DNA from: Microbacterium sp. 4R-513
GTDB lineage: Bacteria; Actinomycetota; Actinomycetes; Actinomycetales; Microbacteriaceae
Assembly (NCBI RefSeq): GCF_011046485.1
Contig: NZ_CP049256.1
Span: 992,001-1,056,000 of the forward strand
DNA length: 64,000 nucleotides
Direction: 5' to 3'
Shown: piece by piece, positions 25,265 to 34,469 of the stretch
Layout of the letters: each line of letters opens with the position of its first letter
How positions within the stretch are numbered: the stretch's first letter is position 1
The notes under the pieces: generated by a model
What the model saw: only the letters and a program-made list of their open reading frames with translations
Told to the model about the DNA's origin: nothing
Database searches by the model: none
Program-made: the position numbers and the translations under genes

Positions 25265-26521
25265 CACCCCGTCGATCATCGGGGCGGCCGCGCGCGGCGC
25301 GGCGCTCGAGGCCGAGGCATTCCGGCTCGACGCATCCGATCCGCTGCGCGACTTCCGAGAGCGCTTCGTCGGCGCCGAGACGTCGCTCGTCTACTTCGAC
25401 GGCAATTCGCTCGGGCGCCCGCCGAAGGCGACCGCGGAGCGCCTCGGCCGATTCGTGCGCGAGGAGTGGGGCGGGCGCCTCATCCGCGGCTGGGACGAGT
25501 CGTGGATGGAGCTGCCCTTCGCGATCGGCGACACGATCGGACGCGTCGCCATCGGTGCGGCGCCGGATCAGACGATCATCGGCGACTCGACGACGGTCCT
25601 GCTGTACAAGCTCATCCGTGCGGCCTTCGACGCGCAGCGGGCGGCGGACCCCGCGCGCGTCGAGATCGTCGTGGACCGCGACAACTTCCCGACCGACCGC
25701 TACCTCGTCGAGGGCATCGCCGCCGAACGCGGCGGACGCGTGCGCTGGATCGACGTGGATCAGCGCTCCGGGGTCGATGCGGCAGCGCTCGCCGCGTCCG
25801 TCGGGCCCGAGACGGCGGTGGTCGTGCTGAGTCACGTCGCCTACCGATCGGGATATCTGACGGATGCCGCGTCCCTCACGCGCATCGCGCACGACGCCGG
25901 CGCGCTCATCCTCTGGGACCTGTGCCACTCGGCCGGCTCGGTGCCCGTCGAGTCGGACGCGTGGGACTTCGACCTCGCGGTCGGCTGCACCTACAAGTAC
26001 CTCAACGGCGGACCCGGCTCGCCGGCGTTCGCCTACGTCGCCGCGCGGCACCAGGAGGCGCTCGCCCAGCCGATCCAGGGATGGATGGGCGCGGCGGACG
26101 TCTTCGCGATGGGGCCGGAGTATCGCCCGGCGTCGGGGATGCGGCGCTTCCTCTCGGGCACGCCGCCGATCGTGGGCATGCTCGCGATGCAGGACACCCT
26201 CGAGATGCTCGACGAGGCCGGCATCGCGGCGATTCGCGCCAAGTCGGTCGCGCTCACGGAGTTCGCGATCCGCGTCGCCGACGAGCTGCTCAGCCCGCTC
26301 GGAGTGGAGGTCGCGTCGCCCCGGGATGCCGCGGCCCGGGGCGGGCATGTCACGCTCTCGCACCCCGAGATGCGCGCTGTCACGGCCACCCTGTGGAAGC
26401 AGGACGTCATCCCCGACTACCGGGACCCGGGCGGACTCCGGATCGGACTCTCCCCCTGTCGACGAGCTTCGCCGAGACCCTCGCCGGCCTTCAGGCGGTC
26501 GCCGCGGCCATCCCCCGCTGA
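25254..26521 (+). CDS. kynU: kynureninase, apparent frameshift near the C-terminus
   Basis: PLP enzyme cleaving kynurenine to anthranilate and alanine. It starts at ATG 25254. YFDGNSLGRPP near the start and TYKYLNGGPGSPAF (PLP Lys) are clear, as are LILWDLCHSAG and GWMG. After GLRIGLSP the frame runs into non-homologous Arg/Pro-rich sequence, while the expected ending (LSTSFAETLAGLQ...IPR, stop at 26521) lies one frame away. One C missing from the C5 run at 26452-26456 explains this; the repaired protein is about 422 aa. Without repair the frame fuses to the transporter at 26568. Probably a sequencing indel, less likely a true mutation or slippage. Confidence 0.85.
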
Positions 26522-26567
26522 CCCCGCCCGCCGCGGTCGGGGCATCCGTCGCCTCTACACTGGCGCG

Positions 26568-27995
26568 ATGAGCATCGACGCTCCCGGCGCACCCGAAGCG
26601 CCCGCACCCTCGTCCCGATCCACCCGGCTCTCCGCCGGCGTCATCCTCCGCTACGCCATCGGCTCGCTCGGAACGGGCGGCTTCGCGACGCTGCCCGGGC
26701 TCGTGCTGACGTACTACCTGACCGACTCGCTGGGCGTCGCGGCGCTCGCCGCCGGGGTCGTCGTGACGCTGCCCAAGATCTGGGACGTCATCATCGGCCC
26801 CTTCATCGGCGCGCTGAGCGACGACGACCGCGCGAAGCACGGCACGCGCCGGCGGCTCATGCTGATCGGCGCCTTCAGCATCCCGTTCTTCTTCGCCCTG
26901 ACCTTCGCCGCTCCACCGGCGGCGGGGCCTCTCGTCGGGGCGCTGTGGGTACTCGTCGCGTTCACCCTCGCGGCGACGGCGTTCACGCTCTTCCAGGTGC
27001 CGTACATCGCCCTGCCTGCCGAGCTGACTTCGAGCTACGACGAGCGCACGCGGCTCCTCACGTGGCGCGTCGTCGCGCTGACGATCGCCATCCTTCTCTT
27101 CGGCGCCGGCGGACCGGCACTGCGCGGCACGACGGGCGACCCCGTCACGGGCTACCTGGTCATGGGCGTCGTCGGAGGTGTCGTCATCGCGCTCGGCATG
27201 CTGATCGCGACGAGCGTCGCGGGGCGGGCCGGGCGGGCGGATGCCTCGGCCGCCGTCGACGGCTCGGCCACCGGCGCCGGTGTCGCGGCGCGCTCGACGG
27301 TGCGCGATCACTTCGCCGCCGGCATCAGGGCGCTGCGCCGCAGCGCGCCCTTCCGGGCCCTGCTCGCGACCTTCGTGATCCAGGCCCTCGGCACGGCGCT
27401 CATGCTGGCGGACGCGCAGTATGTCGCGAAGTGGGTGCTGCACTCCGAGGCCGCCGTCGAGCTGCTGTTCGTCGCCCTCATCGCGCCGGCGATCTTCGCC
27501 GCACCCGTGTGGGGGATCGTCGCCCGGCGCATCGGCAAGGAGCGCACGTTCGCGATCGCGAGCACGCTGTTCCTGCTCGCGGCGCTGTCGATCACCGCCG
27601 TCCTGTGGGCTCCCGGCGACTGGATCTACGCCTCGGTCGGCCTCGCGGGCATCGCGTACGCCGGCATGCAGTCGCTCCCGATGGCCATGCTCCCCGATGT
27701 CATCTCGCACGACGAGCGCGTGAACGGGCCGGGCCGGGCCGGATCGTTCAGCGGCATGTGGACCGCGGGCGAGACGGTCGGCTTCGCCCTCGGCGCCGCT
27801 GTGCTCACGGTCATCCTGGCGATCACCGGCTACGTCTCGTCGACGGCCGGAGAGACGGTCGAGCAGCCGGATGCCGCGGTCGCGGCGATCGTCGTGAGCT
27901 TCAGCATCGTCCCCGCCATCCTGATCGCCGTGAGCCTCGCGACGCTCCGCCGCTACCGCCTCCGCCGCGATGACATCGAGCTCGGCACTGCGTAG
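26568..27995 (+). CDS. GPH-family (MelB-like) cation:solute symporter
   Basis: 475 aa with about 12 membrane helices in two bundles, MFS_2 type. LPKIWDVIIGPFIGALSD in the first loop is the family's Asp-rich signature. A charged central loop (about 220-250) separates the halves. Members usually import sugars or glycosides with H+ or Na+; the substrate cannot be told here. It begins 46 bases after the kynureninase stop with a weak RBS, so it may be co-transcribed, but pathway membership is not supported. Confidence 0.8.
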   Translation: MSIDAPGAPEAPAPSSRSTRLSAGVILRYAIGSLGTGGFATLPGLVLTYYLTDSLGVAALAAGVVVTLPKIWDVIIGPFIGALSDDDRAKHGTRRRLMLIGAFSIPFFFALTFAAPPAAGPLVGALWVLVAFTLAATAFTLFQVPYIALPAELTSSYDERTRLLTWRVVALTIAILLFGAGGPALRGTTGDPVTGYLVMGVVGGVVIALGMLIATSVAGRAGRADASAAVDGSATGAGVAARSTVRDHFAAGIRALRRSAPFRALLATFVIQALGTALMLADAQYVAKWVLHSEAAVELLFVALIAPAIFAAPVWGIVARRIGKERTFAIASTLFLLAALSITAVLWAPGDWIYASVGLAGIAYAGMQSLPMAMLPDVISHDERVNGPGRAGSFSGMWTAGETVGFALGAAVLTVILAITGYVSSTAGETVEQPDAAVAAIVVSFSIVPAILIAVSLATLRRYRLRRDDIELGTA

Positions 27996-28076
27996 CGCTG
28001 CACCTGACACTGGGTCTCATCCGCCGGTCAGACCGCGGACGTAAGCTTGAGCACACCCCGCCCGAAGGAGAGCGCT

Positions 28077-29864
28077 GTGCCGTCCACCGCGAACACCACC
28101 GCGAAGACCCCCGCCAAGGGCCGGAAGGCCCCCGCAGAGCCCGAGTCCGCGCCCGCGCTCGATGCCGCGCTCGCCGATCTGGCCACCGGCTCGGCGACGT
28201 GGTCGCACCTCACGATCGGCCAGCGGGCGCGCCTGCTCGACCGTGTCCGTGCGACCGTCGCCGCCAACGCCGAGGCGTGGGCCGATGTCGCCGCGACCTC
28301 CAAGGGCCTCGAGCAGGGTCATCCCCTGCGGGGTGAGGAATGGCTCGGCGGACCGTATGCCGCACTCATCGCCCTCGACGCGTACCGTCGCACGCTGGCG
28401 GCGATCGCCAAGGGCGGGAGCCCGCTGGACGGGCTGAAGATGGATGCCGCGCCCGGCGGCCGCGTGCGCGTGCACGCCTTCCCCCTCCACCCCGTCGACG
28501 GTCTGCTCCTCTCGGGCTACACGGGCGAGGTGTGGTTCCAGCCCGGTGTCACCGAGGGGGACGCCGCCCGCACGGCGGGACTCGGGCAGCTCGCGCCGAC
28601 GAAGCCCGGTGGCATCGGCCTCGTGCTGGGCGCGGGCAACCAGTCGTCGATCCCCGTGCTCGACGTCTTCTACGAGCTGCTCGCGAACAACCGCGTCGCG
28701 ATCCTCAAGGTGAACCCGACGCACGACGCGCTCGTGCCGGTCTTCGAGCGGGCGCTCGCTCCGCTGATCGACCTCGGCTTCCTGCGCATCGTCACGGGCG
28801 GCGGCGACGTCGGCGCCTATCTGACGCAGCATCCCCGAGTGGCCCACGTCCACATCACGGGCGCGGCGCCGACCTTCGACACGATCGTGTGGGGCCCCGC
28901 GACCGGCCAGGGCTCGGCCGAGACGAAGCGCCGGCGCGCCGAGAACCGCCCGCTCCTCGAGAAGCCGATCACCGCGGAGCTCGGCGGCGTCTCGCCGATC
29001 ATCGTCGTGCCGGGCGCGTGGAGCGAAGCCGACCTCGCCTTCCAGGCGGAGCATGTCACGACGATGCGCCTGCAGAACGCGGGCCACAACTGCATCGCGG
29101 GACAGGTCGTGATCCTGAGCGCCGACTGGCCGCAGCGCGAGGCGTTCCTCGCGGCGCTCGAGAAGGCGTACGCGGCGGCCCCGATGCGATCGGTCTGGTA
29201 TCCCCGCAGCGGCGAGAAGCTGCAGGCCGCGGCATCCGACTACCCGTCCGGCCGGTGGTTCGCCGACGGCACCCGGTCGCTCGTCGAGATCGAGCAGGGT
29301 CAGGATGCCTCGGCCCTCGAGCGCACAGAGTACTTCGCGCCCGTCCTTGGTGTCGTCGAGCTGCCGGGTCTCGGGCAGGAGTTCGTCGACCGCGCCGTCG
29401 CCCACGCGAACGAGCGCCTGGCGGGAACTCTCGGCGCGAACGTGCTGATCGACCCCGCGACGCAGGCCGCCCTCGGCTCCGGGTTCGAGAACGCCATGGC
29501 TGAGCTGCGTTACGGCGCGATCGCGATCAATGCGTGGACGGCCTTCGCGTTCCTTCAGCCCACGCTCACGTGGGGCGGGTTCCCCGGCGCGACGATCGAC
29601 GACGTCGGCAGCGGAATCGGCATCGTGCACAACGCCCTCCTGCTCGACCGCGTCGAGCGCACGGTCGTCCGCGGGCCGTTCCGGCCCTTCCCGCGCTCGG
29701 CGAGTGCGATCGGCCGCCCCGGCACGTTCTCGGTGCTGCCCAAGCCGCCGTGGTTCGTCTCGTCGCGCACCGGCGCGGCCGTCAGCGAGGGCTTCACGCG
29801 GTTCCAGATGACCCACGACTGGATCGGCATGGGCAAGACGCTTCTCCAGGCGTTCCGGGCATGA
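28077..29864 (+). CDS. aldehyde dehydrogenase family protein
   Basis: 595 aa, longer than the usual 480-510 aa owing to a Lys/Pro/Ala-rich N-terminal extension and inserts. The catalytic Cys region NAGHNCIAGQ and the Glu region ITAELGGVSP are present; ILKVNPTHDALVP marks the cofactor domain. GTG 28077 has AAGGAG six bases upstream. Its stop overlaps the GMC oxidoreductase start by ATGA, so the two proteins are probably made together: alcohol to aldehyde, then aldehyde to acid. The substrate is not deducible; the sequence is not the usual betaine-aldehyde type. Confidence 0.85.
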   Translation: MPSTANTTAKTPAKGRKAPAEPESAPALDAALADLATGSATWSHLTIGQRARLLDRVRATVAANAEAWADVAATSKGLEQGHPLRGEEWLGGPYAALIALDAYRRTLAAIAKGGSPLDGLKMDAAPGGRVRVHAFPLHPVDGLLLSGYTGEVWFQPGVTEGDAARTAGLGQLAPTKPGGIGLVLGAGNQSSIPVLDVFYELLANNRVAILKVNPTHDALVPVFERALAPLIDLGFLRIVTGGGDVGAYLTQHPRVAHVHITGAAPTFDTIVWGPATGQGSAETKRRRAENRPLLEKPITAELGGVSPIIVVPGAWSEADLAFQAEHVTTMRLQNAGHNCIAGQVVILSADWPQREAFLAALEKAYAAAPMRSVWYPRSGEKLQAAASDYPSGRWFADGTRSLVEIEQGQDASALERTEYFAPVLGVVELPGLGQEFVDRAVAHANERLAGTLGANVLIDPATQAALGSGFENAMAELRYGAIAINAWTAFAFLQPTLTWGGFPGATIDDVGSGIGIVHNALLLDRVERTVVRGPFRPFPRSASAIGRPGTFSVLPKPPWFVSSRTGAAVSEGFTRFQMTHDWIGMGKTLLQAFRA

Positions 29865-31495
29865 GCCCGGCACCGCGAAGCGCCGACCTGACCGCCGACT
29901 ACATCGTGGTCGGCGCCGGCTCGGCCGGCGCCGCGCTCGCCGCCCGATTGACCGAGGACCCGGCGGTGTCGGTGCTGCTCCTCGAAGCGGGCGGCCCCGA
30001 CAAGGCGCCGAAGCTGCACATCCCCGCGGCCTTCAAGGCGCTCTTCCGCGGCGAGTACGACTGGTCGTACGACACCGTCCCGCAGGCCGAGCTCGAGAAC
30101 CGCACGATCTACTGGCCTCGGGGGAAGACCCTGGGCGGGTCGTCGTCGCTCAACGCGATGATGTGGATCCGGGGTTTCGCGGCGGACTACGACGAGTGGG
30201 CGGATGCCGCGGGCCTGTCCTGGTCGTGGGACGCGCTCGTGCCCTACTTCCGGCGTGTCGAGCGCACGAGCGACCCCGCCGACGAGTCCCAGGGGGTCGA
30301 CGGCCCGCAATCGGTCGAGCATCAGCGCGACCCGCGGCCGCAGACGCAGGTCTTCCTCGATGCTGCGGCCGAGCTGGGGCATCCCATCACTCCTCCGAAC
30401 CTGCCGGCGGGCCAGGGATTCGCGCAGACGATGGTGTCGCAGCGCCGCGGGGCTCGCGCGTCGACGGCGGACGGGTATCTGCGCCCCTCGGCGAAGCGTC
30501 CCAACCTCCGGATCGTGACGAACGCGCTCGTGCGCTCGGTGATCTTCGACCGCACGACCGCCACTCCGCGTGCAACCGGCGTCTACGTCGAGATCGACGG
30601 GATCCCGCGCAGGGCGACGGCCGCGCGCGAGGTCGTCCTCGCGGGCGGCGCCGTGAACACGCCGCAGCTCCTCATGCTGAGCGGCATCGGACCCGCGGAC
30701 CACCTCGCAGACCACGGCATCCCGGTCGTCGTGCACAGCCCCGGCGTCGGGGCGAATCTGCAGGACCACCTCGTGGCCGGGCTCGCACCCGCCGCCCAGG
30801 GCGGAACGCTGTTCACCGCCGAGCGGGTCGCCGAGCTCGGGCGCTATCTTGCGACGCGCAAGGGGATGCTGACCTCCAACGTCGGCGAGGCGTACGGGTT
30901 CGTCCGCACCGAGGTCGCGGACCGCGCGGGCATGGCCCCCGGCCTGCCCGATATCGAGATCATCTTCGCGCCTGCCCCATACGTCGGCGAAGGGCTCGTG
31001 CCGCTCCCTGCCGAAGGCATCACGGTCGGGGCGATCCTGCTGCGGCCGCAGAGCCGGGGGACGATCCGCCTCAGGTCGGCCGACCCCACGGCGAAGCCCC
31101 TCATCGACCCGGGCTACCTCACCGACCCCGACGGCATCGACCGCGCGACGATGCTCGCCGGCCTCGCCGAGTGCGAGCGGCTCATCGCGACCGATGCCCT
31201 CCGGTCAGTGACGACCGGCGCCTGGGTGCAGCCGGAGGGCGGCGAGCGGATGACGCCCGAGGAGCGGGCCGAGCTCTCGCTGCGCCGCTACTCGCACACG
31301 CTCTACCACCCGGTCGGCACCGCCCGGATGGGTACGGATGTCGACTCGGTCGTCGATCCCGAGCTGCGCGTGCGCGGTGTCGACGGCCTGCGGGTGGCCG
31401 ACGCATCCGTCATCCCGACCATCATCCGGGGCCACACGAACGCCCCCGCGATCGTCATCGGCGAGCGCGCGGCAGACATCCTGCGGGAGCGCTGA
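29861..31495 (+). CDS. GMC family FAD-dependent oxidoreductase
   Basis: 544 aa flavoprotein that oxidises an alcohol. It has the N-terminal FAD motif VVGAGSAGAALAARL, GMC signature 1 (RGKTLGGSSSLN) and signature 2 (GGAVNTPQLLMLSGIGP). The catalytic His lies in YHPVGTARMG and the Asn in RGHTNAPAI near the C-terminus. It resembles choline dehydrogenases, but that resemblance is shared by many GMC enzymes. Translationally coupled to the aldehyde dehydrogenase. Ends eight bases from the convergent monooxygenase stop, with no hairpin between them. Confidence 0.88.
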   Translation: MSPAPRSADLTADYIVVGAGSAGAALAARLTEDPAVSVLLLEAGGPDKAPKLHIPAAFKALFRGEYDWSYDTVPQAELENRTIYWPRGKTLGGSSSLNAMMWIRGFAADYDEWADAAGLSWSWDALVPYFRRVERTSDPADESQGVDGPQSVEHQRDPRPQTQVFLDAAAELGHPITPPNLPAGQGFAQTMVSQRRGARASTADGYLRPSAKRPNLRIVTNALVRSVIFDRTTATPRATGVYVEIDGIPRRATAAREVVLAGGAVNTPQLLMLSGIGPADHLADHGIPVVVHSPGVGANLQDHLVAGLAPAAQGGTLFTAERVAELGRYLATRKGMLTSNVGEAYGFVRTEVADRAGMAPGLPDIEIIFAPAPYVGEGLVPLPAEGITVGAILLRPQSRGTIRLRSADPTAKPLIDPGYLTDPDGIDRATMLAGLAECERLIATDALRSVTTGAWVQPEGGERMTPEERAELSLRRYSHTLYHPVGTARMGTDVDSVVDPELRVRGVDGLRVADASVIPTIIRGHTNAPAIVIGERAADILRER

Positions 31496-31503
31496 ACGCG
31501 GGC

Positions 31504-32748
31504 TCAGCCGACCGGTTCGGTCTGCGCCTCCGGCAGCGGGAGCGGTGCGCTCCCCGCCGCGAACATCCGGCGCACGAGCGGGCGCAGCGGGCGCGACAGC
31601 ATGATGCCGGTCACCGACCGGAGCAGGAGAGCCTCGACGCGGCTGCCCGGCACCATCCGCGCGATGCCTCCGCCCGGAATCTGCTTGCCCTGCTCGGAGA
31701 AGGGTGCGATCTGGCGGGAGTAGCGCTCCAGGGCACGGTCGACGTCGTCCGGCTGTGCCGTCAGGCACGCTGCGAGCAGGTACGCCCCGATGAGCGCGAC
31801 GGCCGTCCCCTGCCCCGTGAGCGGCGACCCGCACGAAGCGGCATCGCCGATGAGCACGACCCGTCCGTTGACGACTTCGGGCATGTCGATCCGCACGAGC
31901 TCGTCGAAGTACAGATCGGATGCCCCGCCCACCGCGTCGACGATGGTCGGGGCGTGCCATCCCGCCCCCGCCAGGCGCTCCCGGATCAGCGCCTCCTGGG
32001 CGCGCCGGTCGCCCCGCAGCGCGGGGTCGGAGTCCATGCGGAACGTCAGGATCGCCTTCGACGTCGACGGATCGCGGTCGGGACGGATGCCGAAGGTCGC
32101 ACCCGGAGTGAATCGCATGGCGAACCAGTCGGGCTCGATGTCTTCGGGCGTGCGAAGGGTGAAGAAGGCCATGTACCCGCCGAGCGGCGTCGCATACCGC
32201 TCCTCCGGCCCGAATGCGAGGCGCCGCGTCGCCGAATGGACGCCGTCAGCGCCGACCACGAGGTCGAAGCTCGCCGGCGCCCCGTGCTCGAACGCCACCT
32301 CGGCGCCGCCGGGAGCCTGCACGATCCGGGTGATGCGGTCGCCGAACCGCAGGTCGAGAATCCCGGGCTGCTCGCCGCTCACGGCGAGGAGCTCGTCGAG
32401 CAGCACGCGGGCGAGGTCTCCGCGCGCGATCTCGATCTCGGCGACGGCGCCCTCGCCGTCGAAGTCGGCCATCGACATCCGGCCGAAAATCCGGCCCTTG
32501 CCGTCGACGTACGCCAGTCCCTCCTCGTGGACGCGGTGCAGCTCGATGCCGGGCATGAGCCCCATGCGCTCGGCGACCTCGCGGCTCGCACCTCGCAGAT
32601 CGACGGCCTGTCCGCCGGGTCGCGAAGACTCCGCGCGCTCCACGACGGTCGTGCGGATGCCGGAACGGACGAGCTGCAGGGCAAGCGCGAGTCCCGCGAT
32701 CCCGGCGCCCGAGATCAAGACGTGTGGTGCGCGGTCGATCGTGGTCAT
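31504..32748 (-). CDS. FAD-dependent aromatic-type monooxygenase
   Basis: 414 aa. The N-terminal Rossmann motif is ISGAGIAGLALALQL, followed by VVERAE; the DG motif is VVGADGVHSATRR and the second FAD motif is VVLIGDAASCGSPLTGQG. These define the group A flavin monooxygenases (PHBH fold) that hydroxylate aromatics or inactivate antibiotics such as tetracyclines. ATG 32748 is preferred over 32754 because AGGAG is then six bases away. Divergent from the TetR gene, with four operator-like palindromes between them, so it is very likely repressed by that regulator. Confidence 0.88.
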   Translation of the reverse strand: MTTIDRAPHVLISGAGIAGLALALQLVRSGIRTTVVERAESSRPGGQAVDLRGASREVAERMGLMPGIELHRVHEEGLAYVDGKGRIFGRMSMADFDGEGAVAEIEIARGDLARVLLDELLAVSGEQPGILDLRFGDRITRIVQAPGGAEVAFEHGAPASFDLVVGADGVHSATRRLAFGPEERYATPLGGYMAFFTLRTPEDIEPDWFAMRFTPGATFGIRPDRDPSTSKAILTFRMDSDPALRGDRRAQEALIRERLAGAGWHAPTIVDAVGGASDLYFDELVRIDMPEVVNGRVVLIGDAASCGSPLTGQGTAVALIGAYLLAACLTAQPDDVDRALERYSRQIAPFSEQGKQIPGGGIARMVPGSRVEALLLRSVTGIMLSRPLRPLVRRMFAAGSAPLPLPEAQTEPVG

Positions 32749-32762
32749 CGTCATCTCCTGTC

Positions 32763-32823
32763 AGACGTTTGTGTAAGACATATGTCTAACAGGGCCTGAG
32801 ACGTTTGTCTAGGACGTATGTCT
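32763..32823. promoter_or_regulatory. four-palindrome TetR operator cluster
   Basis: Four copies of AGACRTWTGTCT-like 12-mers: 32763-32774 (AGACGTTTGTGT), 32776-32787 (AGACATATGTCT, perfect palindrome), 32799-32810 (AGACGTTTGTCT) and 32812-32823 (GGACGTATGTCT). Starts are spaced 13, 23 and 13 bases, so they form two pairs. They fill the 99-base gap between the divergent monooxygenase and TetR genes and would cover both promoters. Confidence 0.85.
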
Positions 32824-32847
32824 GAGACGGCGAGATAAGATGCGGTC

Positions 32848-33438
32848 ATGGGCAATCGCGAAGATCTTCTCGCCGGCGCACGCCAGGTGATCCTCGAGCG
32901 CGGAGTGGCCAAAGCGACCGCGCGCGAGATCGCGACTGCCGCAGGCGTGAGCCTCGCCGCGATCGGCTACCACTTCGGATCCAAGGACGAGCTCATCACT
33001 GCGGCGCTCATGGAATCGCTGGGCACCGACATCGGCGATGCGATGGAGGCCATCGTGCGCGACACGGCATCCCTCCCCCTCCGCGACGGGTTCGCCGCCC
33101 TGTGGAACTGCATGCCCGAGGTGTTCGCGGCGAATCGCGAAGCGCTGCTCGCGAGCATGGAGAACACCGTCCGGATGCTGCGCGCGCCGGAGGCCAGTCC
33201 GGCCATGGCGGATGCCGCGGACCAGGGCTACCTCGGGATCGCCGAGGAGCTCCGCGCTGCCCGTCCCGAGCTGACCGAGGACGAGATCGCGGCCGTCGCG
33301 AAGCTGGACTTCGTGCTCGTGCAGAGTCTCGGAATGCTCTGGCTCATGAACCCCGACGCGCTGCCGAGTGGCGACGAGCTGGCGCGCGCCGTGGCGATCA
33401 TCGCGGGCAACAGCTCCTCATCGGATCCCGGCCGCTGA
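32848..33438 (+). CDS. TetR-family transcriptional regulator
   Basis: 196 aa. The N-terminal HTH reads ATAREIATAAGVSLAAIGYHFGSKDELI (residues about 20-48), the classical TetR pattern; the C-terminal ligand domain is helical and not assignable to a known inducer. It is divergent from the flavin monooxygenase and flanked by four palindromes, so autorepression and repression of the monooxygenase are likely. The RBS is weak. Confidence 0.92.
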   Translation: MGNREDLLAGARQVILERGVAKATAREIATAAGVSLAAIGYHFGSKDELITAALMESLGTDIGDAMEAIVRDTASLPLRDGFAALWNCMPEVFAANREALLASMENTVRMLRAPEASPAMADAADQGYLGIAEELRAARPELTEDEIAAVAKLDFVLVQSLGMLWLMNPDALPSGDELARAVAIIAGNSSSSDPGR

Positions 33439-33491
33439 GGGTCCGGGCACGGCCGAGACGGTGACGCCCCGAACCGACGGAGTCGCCCGGC

Positions 33492-34469
33492 TCAGGCGGC
33501 GAAGCGGTCGGTCGCGGCGCGCAGCGCCCGCGCGATACCAGGCTCCGACGCCGCGTGACCGGCATCAGGAACCATCACGAACTGGGCCTCCGGCCAGGCG
33601 CGGTGCAGGTCCCACGCCGTCATGGGCGGCGTGCACACGTCGTAGCGGCCCTGCACGATGACCGCCGGGATGTCGCGAATGGCGTCTACCCCCGCGATGA
33701 GCTGGCCCTCTTCGAACCAGCCGCCGTGCAGGAAGTAGTGGTTCTCGATGCGGGCGAAGGCGACGGCCTTCGCGGGGTCGGTCATCGTCGAGACGAGGTC
33801 CGGGTCGGGGAGGAGCGTCAACGTAGCGGCCTCCCAGCGCGTCCAGGCGAGGCCTGCCGGCTGATGCACCGCGGGATCGGGGTCGGCGAGCCGGCGCGCG
33901 TACGCCTCGATCATCCGCGACCGCTCCAGCACGGGGATCGGCGCGATGAAGTCCTCCCAGAGGTCGGGGAAGACGACCGAGGCCCCGCCCTCGTAGAACC
34001 ACTCGAGCTCCATGCGGCGGAGCGTGAAGATCCCCCGCAGGACGATCTCGGTCACCGACGACGGGTGGGCCTGTGCGTAGGCGAGGGCCAGCGCGCTCCC
34101 CCACGAGCCGCCGAAGACCTGCCACCGGTCGATGCCGAGGTTGCGGCGGAGCAGCTCGATGTCGGCGACAAGGTGCCACGTCGTGTTGAAGCGGAGGTCG
34201 GCCCGGGGGTCGCTCGCATGGGGCGTGCTGCGGCCGCAGCCGCGCTGATCGAGCAGCACGATGCGGTATCTCTCCGGATCGAAGAAGCGCCGGTGCCAGG
34301 GCGAGGTGCCGCCCCCCGGACCGCCGTGGAGGAAGACGACGGGCTTGCCCTCGGGGTTGCCGCTCTGCTCCCAGTAGACGCGCTGCCCGTCGCCCACGAT
34401 CAACTGCCCCCGCTCGTACGGCTTGATGCGGGGGTAGAGGATGTCGTCGAGCTGCGGGGGTGGGCTCAT
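33492..34469 (-). CDS. pip: prolyl aminopeptidase
   Basis: 325 aa alpha/beta-hydrolase of peptidase family S33. It removes N-terminal proline from peptides. Oxyanion-hole motif HGGPGGG, nucleophile elbow GGSWGS, acidic residue near GRYDVCTP and His in DAGHAASE are all visible. Cytoplasmic, no signal peptide. Start ATG 34469 overlaps the stop of the metallopeptidase gene by ATGA, so the two are co-translated. Confidence 0.92.
   Translation of the reverse strand: MSPPPQLDDILYPRIKPYERGQLIVGDGQRVYWEQSGNPEGKPVVFLHGGPGGGTSPWHRRFFDPERYRIVLLDQRGCGRSTPHASDPRADLRFNTTWHLVADIELLRRNLGIDRWQVFGGSWGSALALAYAQAHPSSVTEIVLRGIFTLRRMELEWFYEGGASVVFPDLWEDFIAPIPVLERSRMIEAYARRLADPDPAVHQPAGLAWTRWEAATLTLLPDPDLVSTMTDPAKAVAFARIENHYFLHGGWFEEGQLIAGVDAIRDIPAVIVQGRYDVCTPPMTAWDLHRAWPEAQFVMVPDAGHAASEPGIARALRAATDRFAA

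Noticed and set aside
25254-27995. A kynureninase-transporter fusion protein
   Set aside because: The join consists of Arg/Pro-rich non-homologous sequence after a C5 run; the true kynureninase ending is one frame away and the transporter has its own ATG.
29861-31495. Choline dehydrogenase/betaine synthesis assignment for the GMC and aldehyde dehydrogenase pair
   Set aside because: GMC motifs are general, and the 595-aa partner does not look like a betaine aldehyde dehydrogenase; no choline transporter or regulator is nearby.
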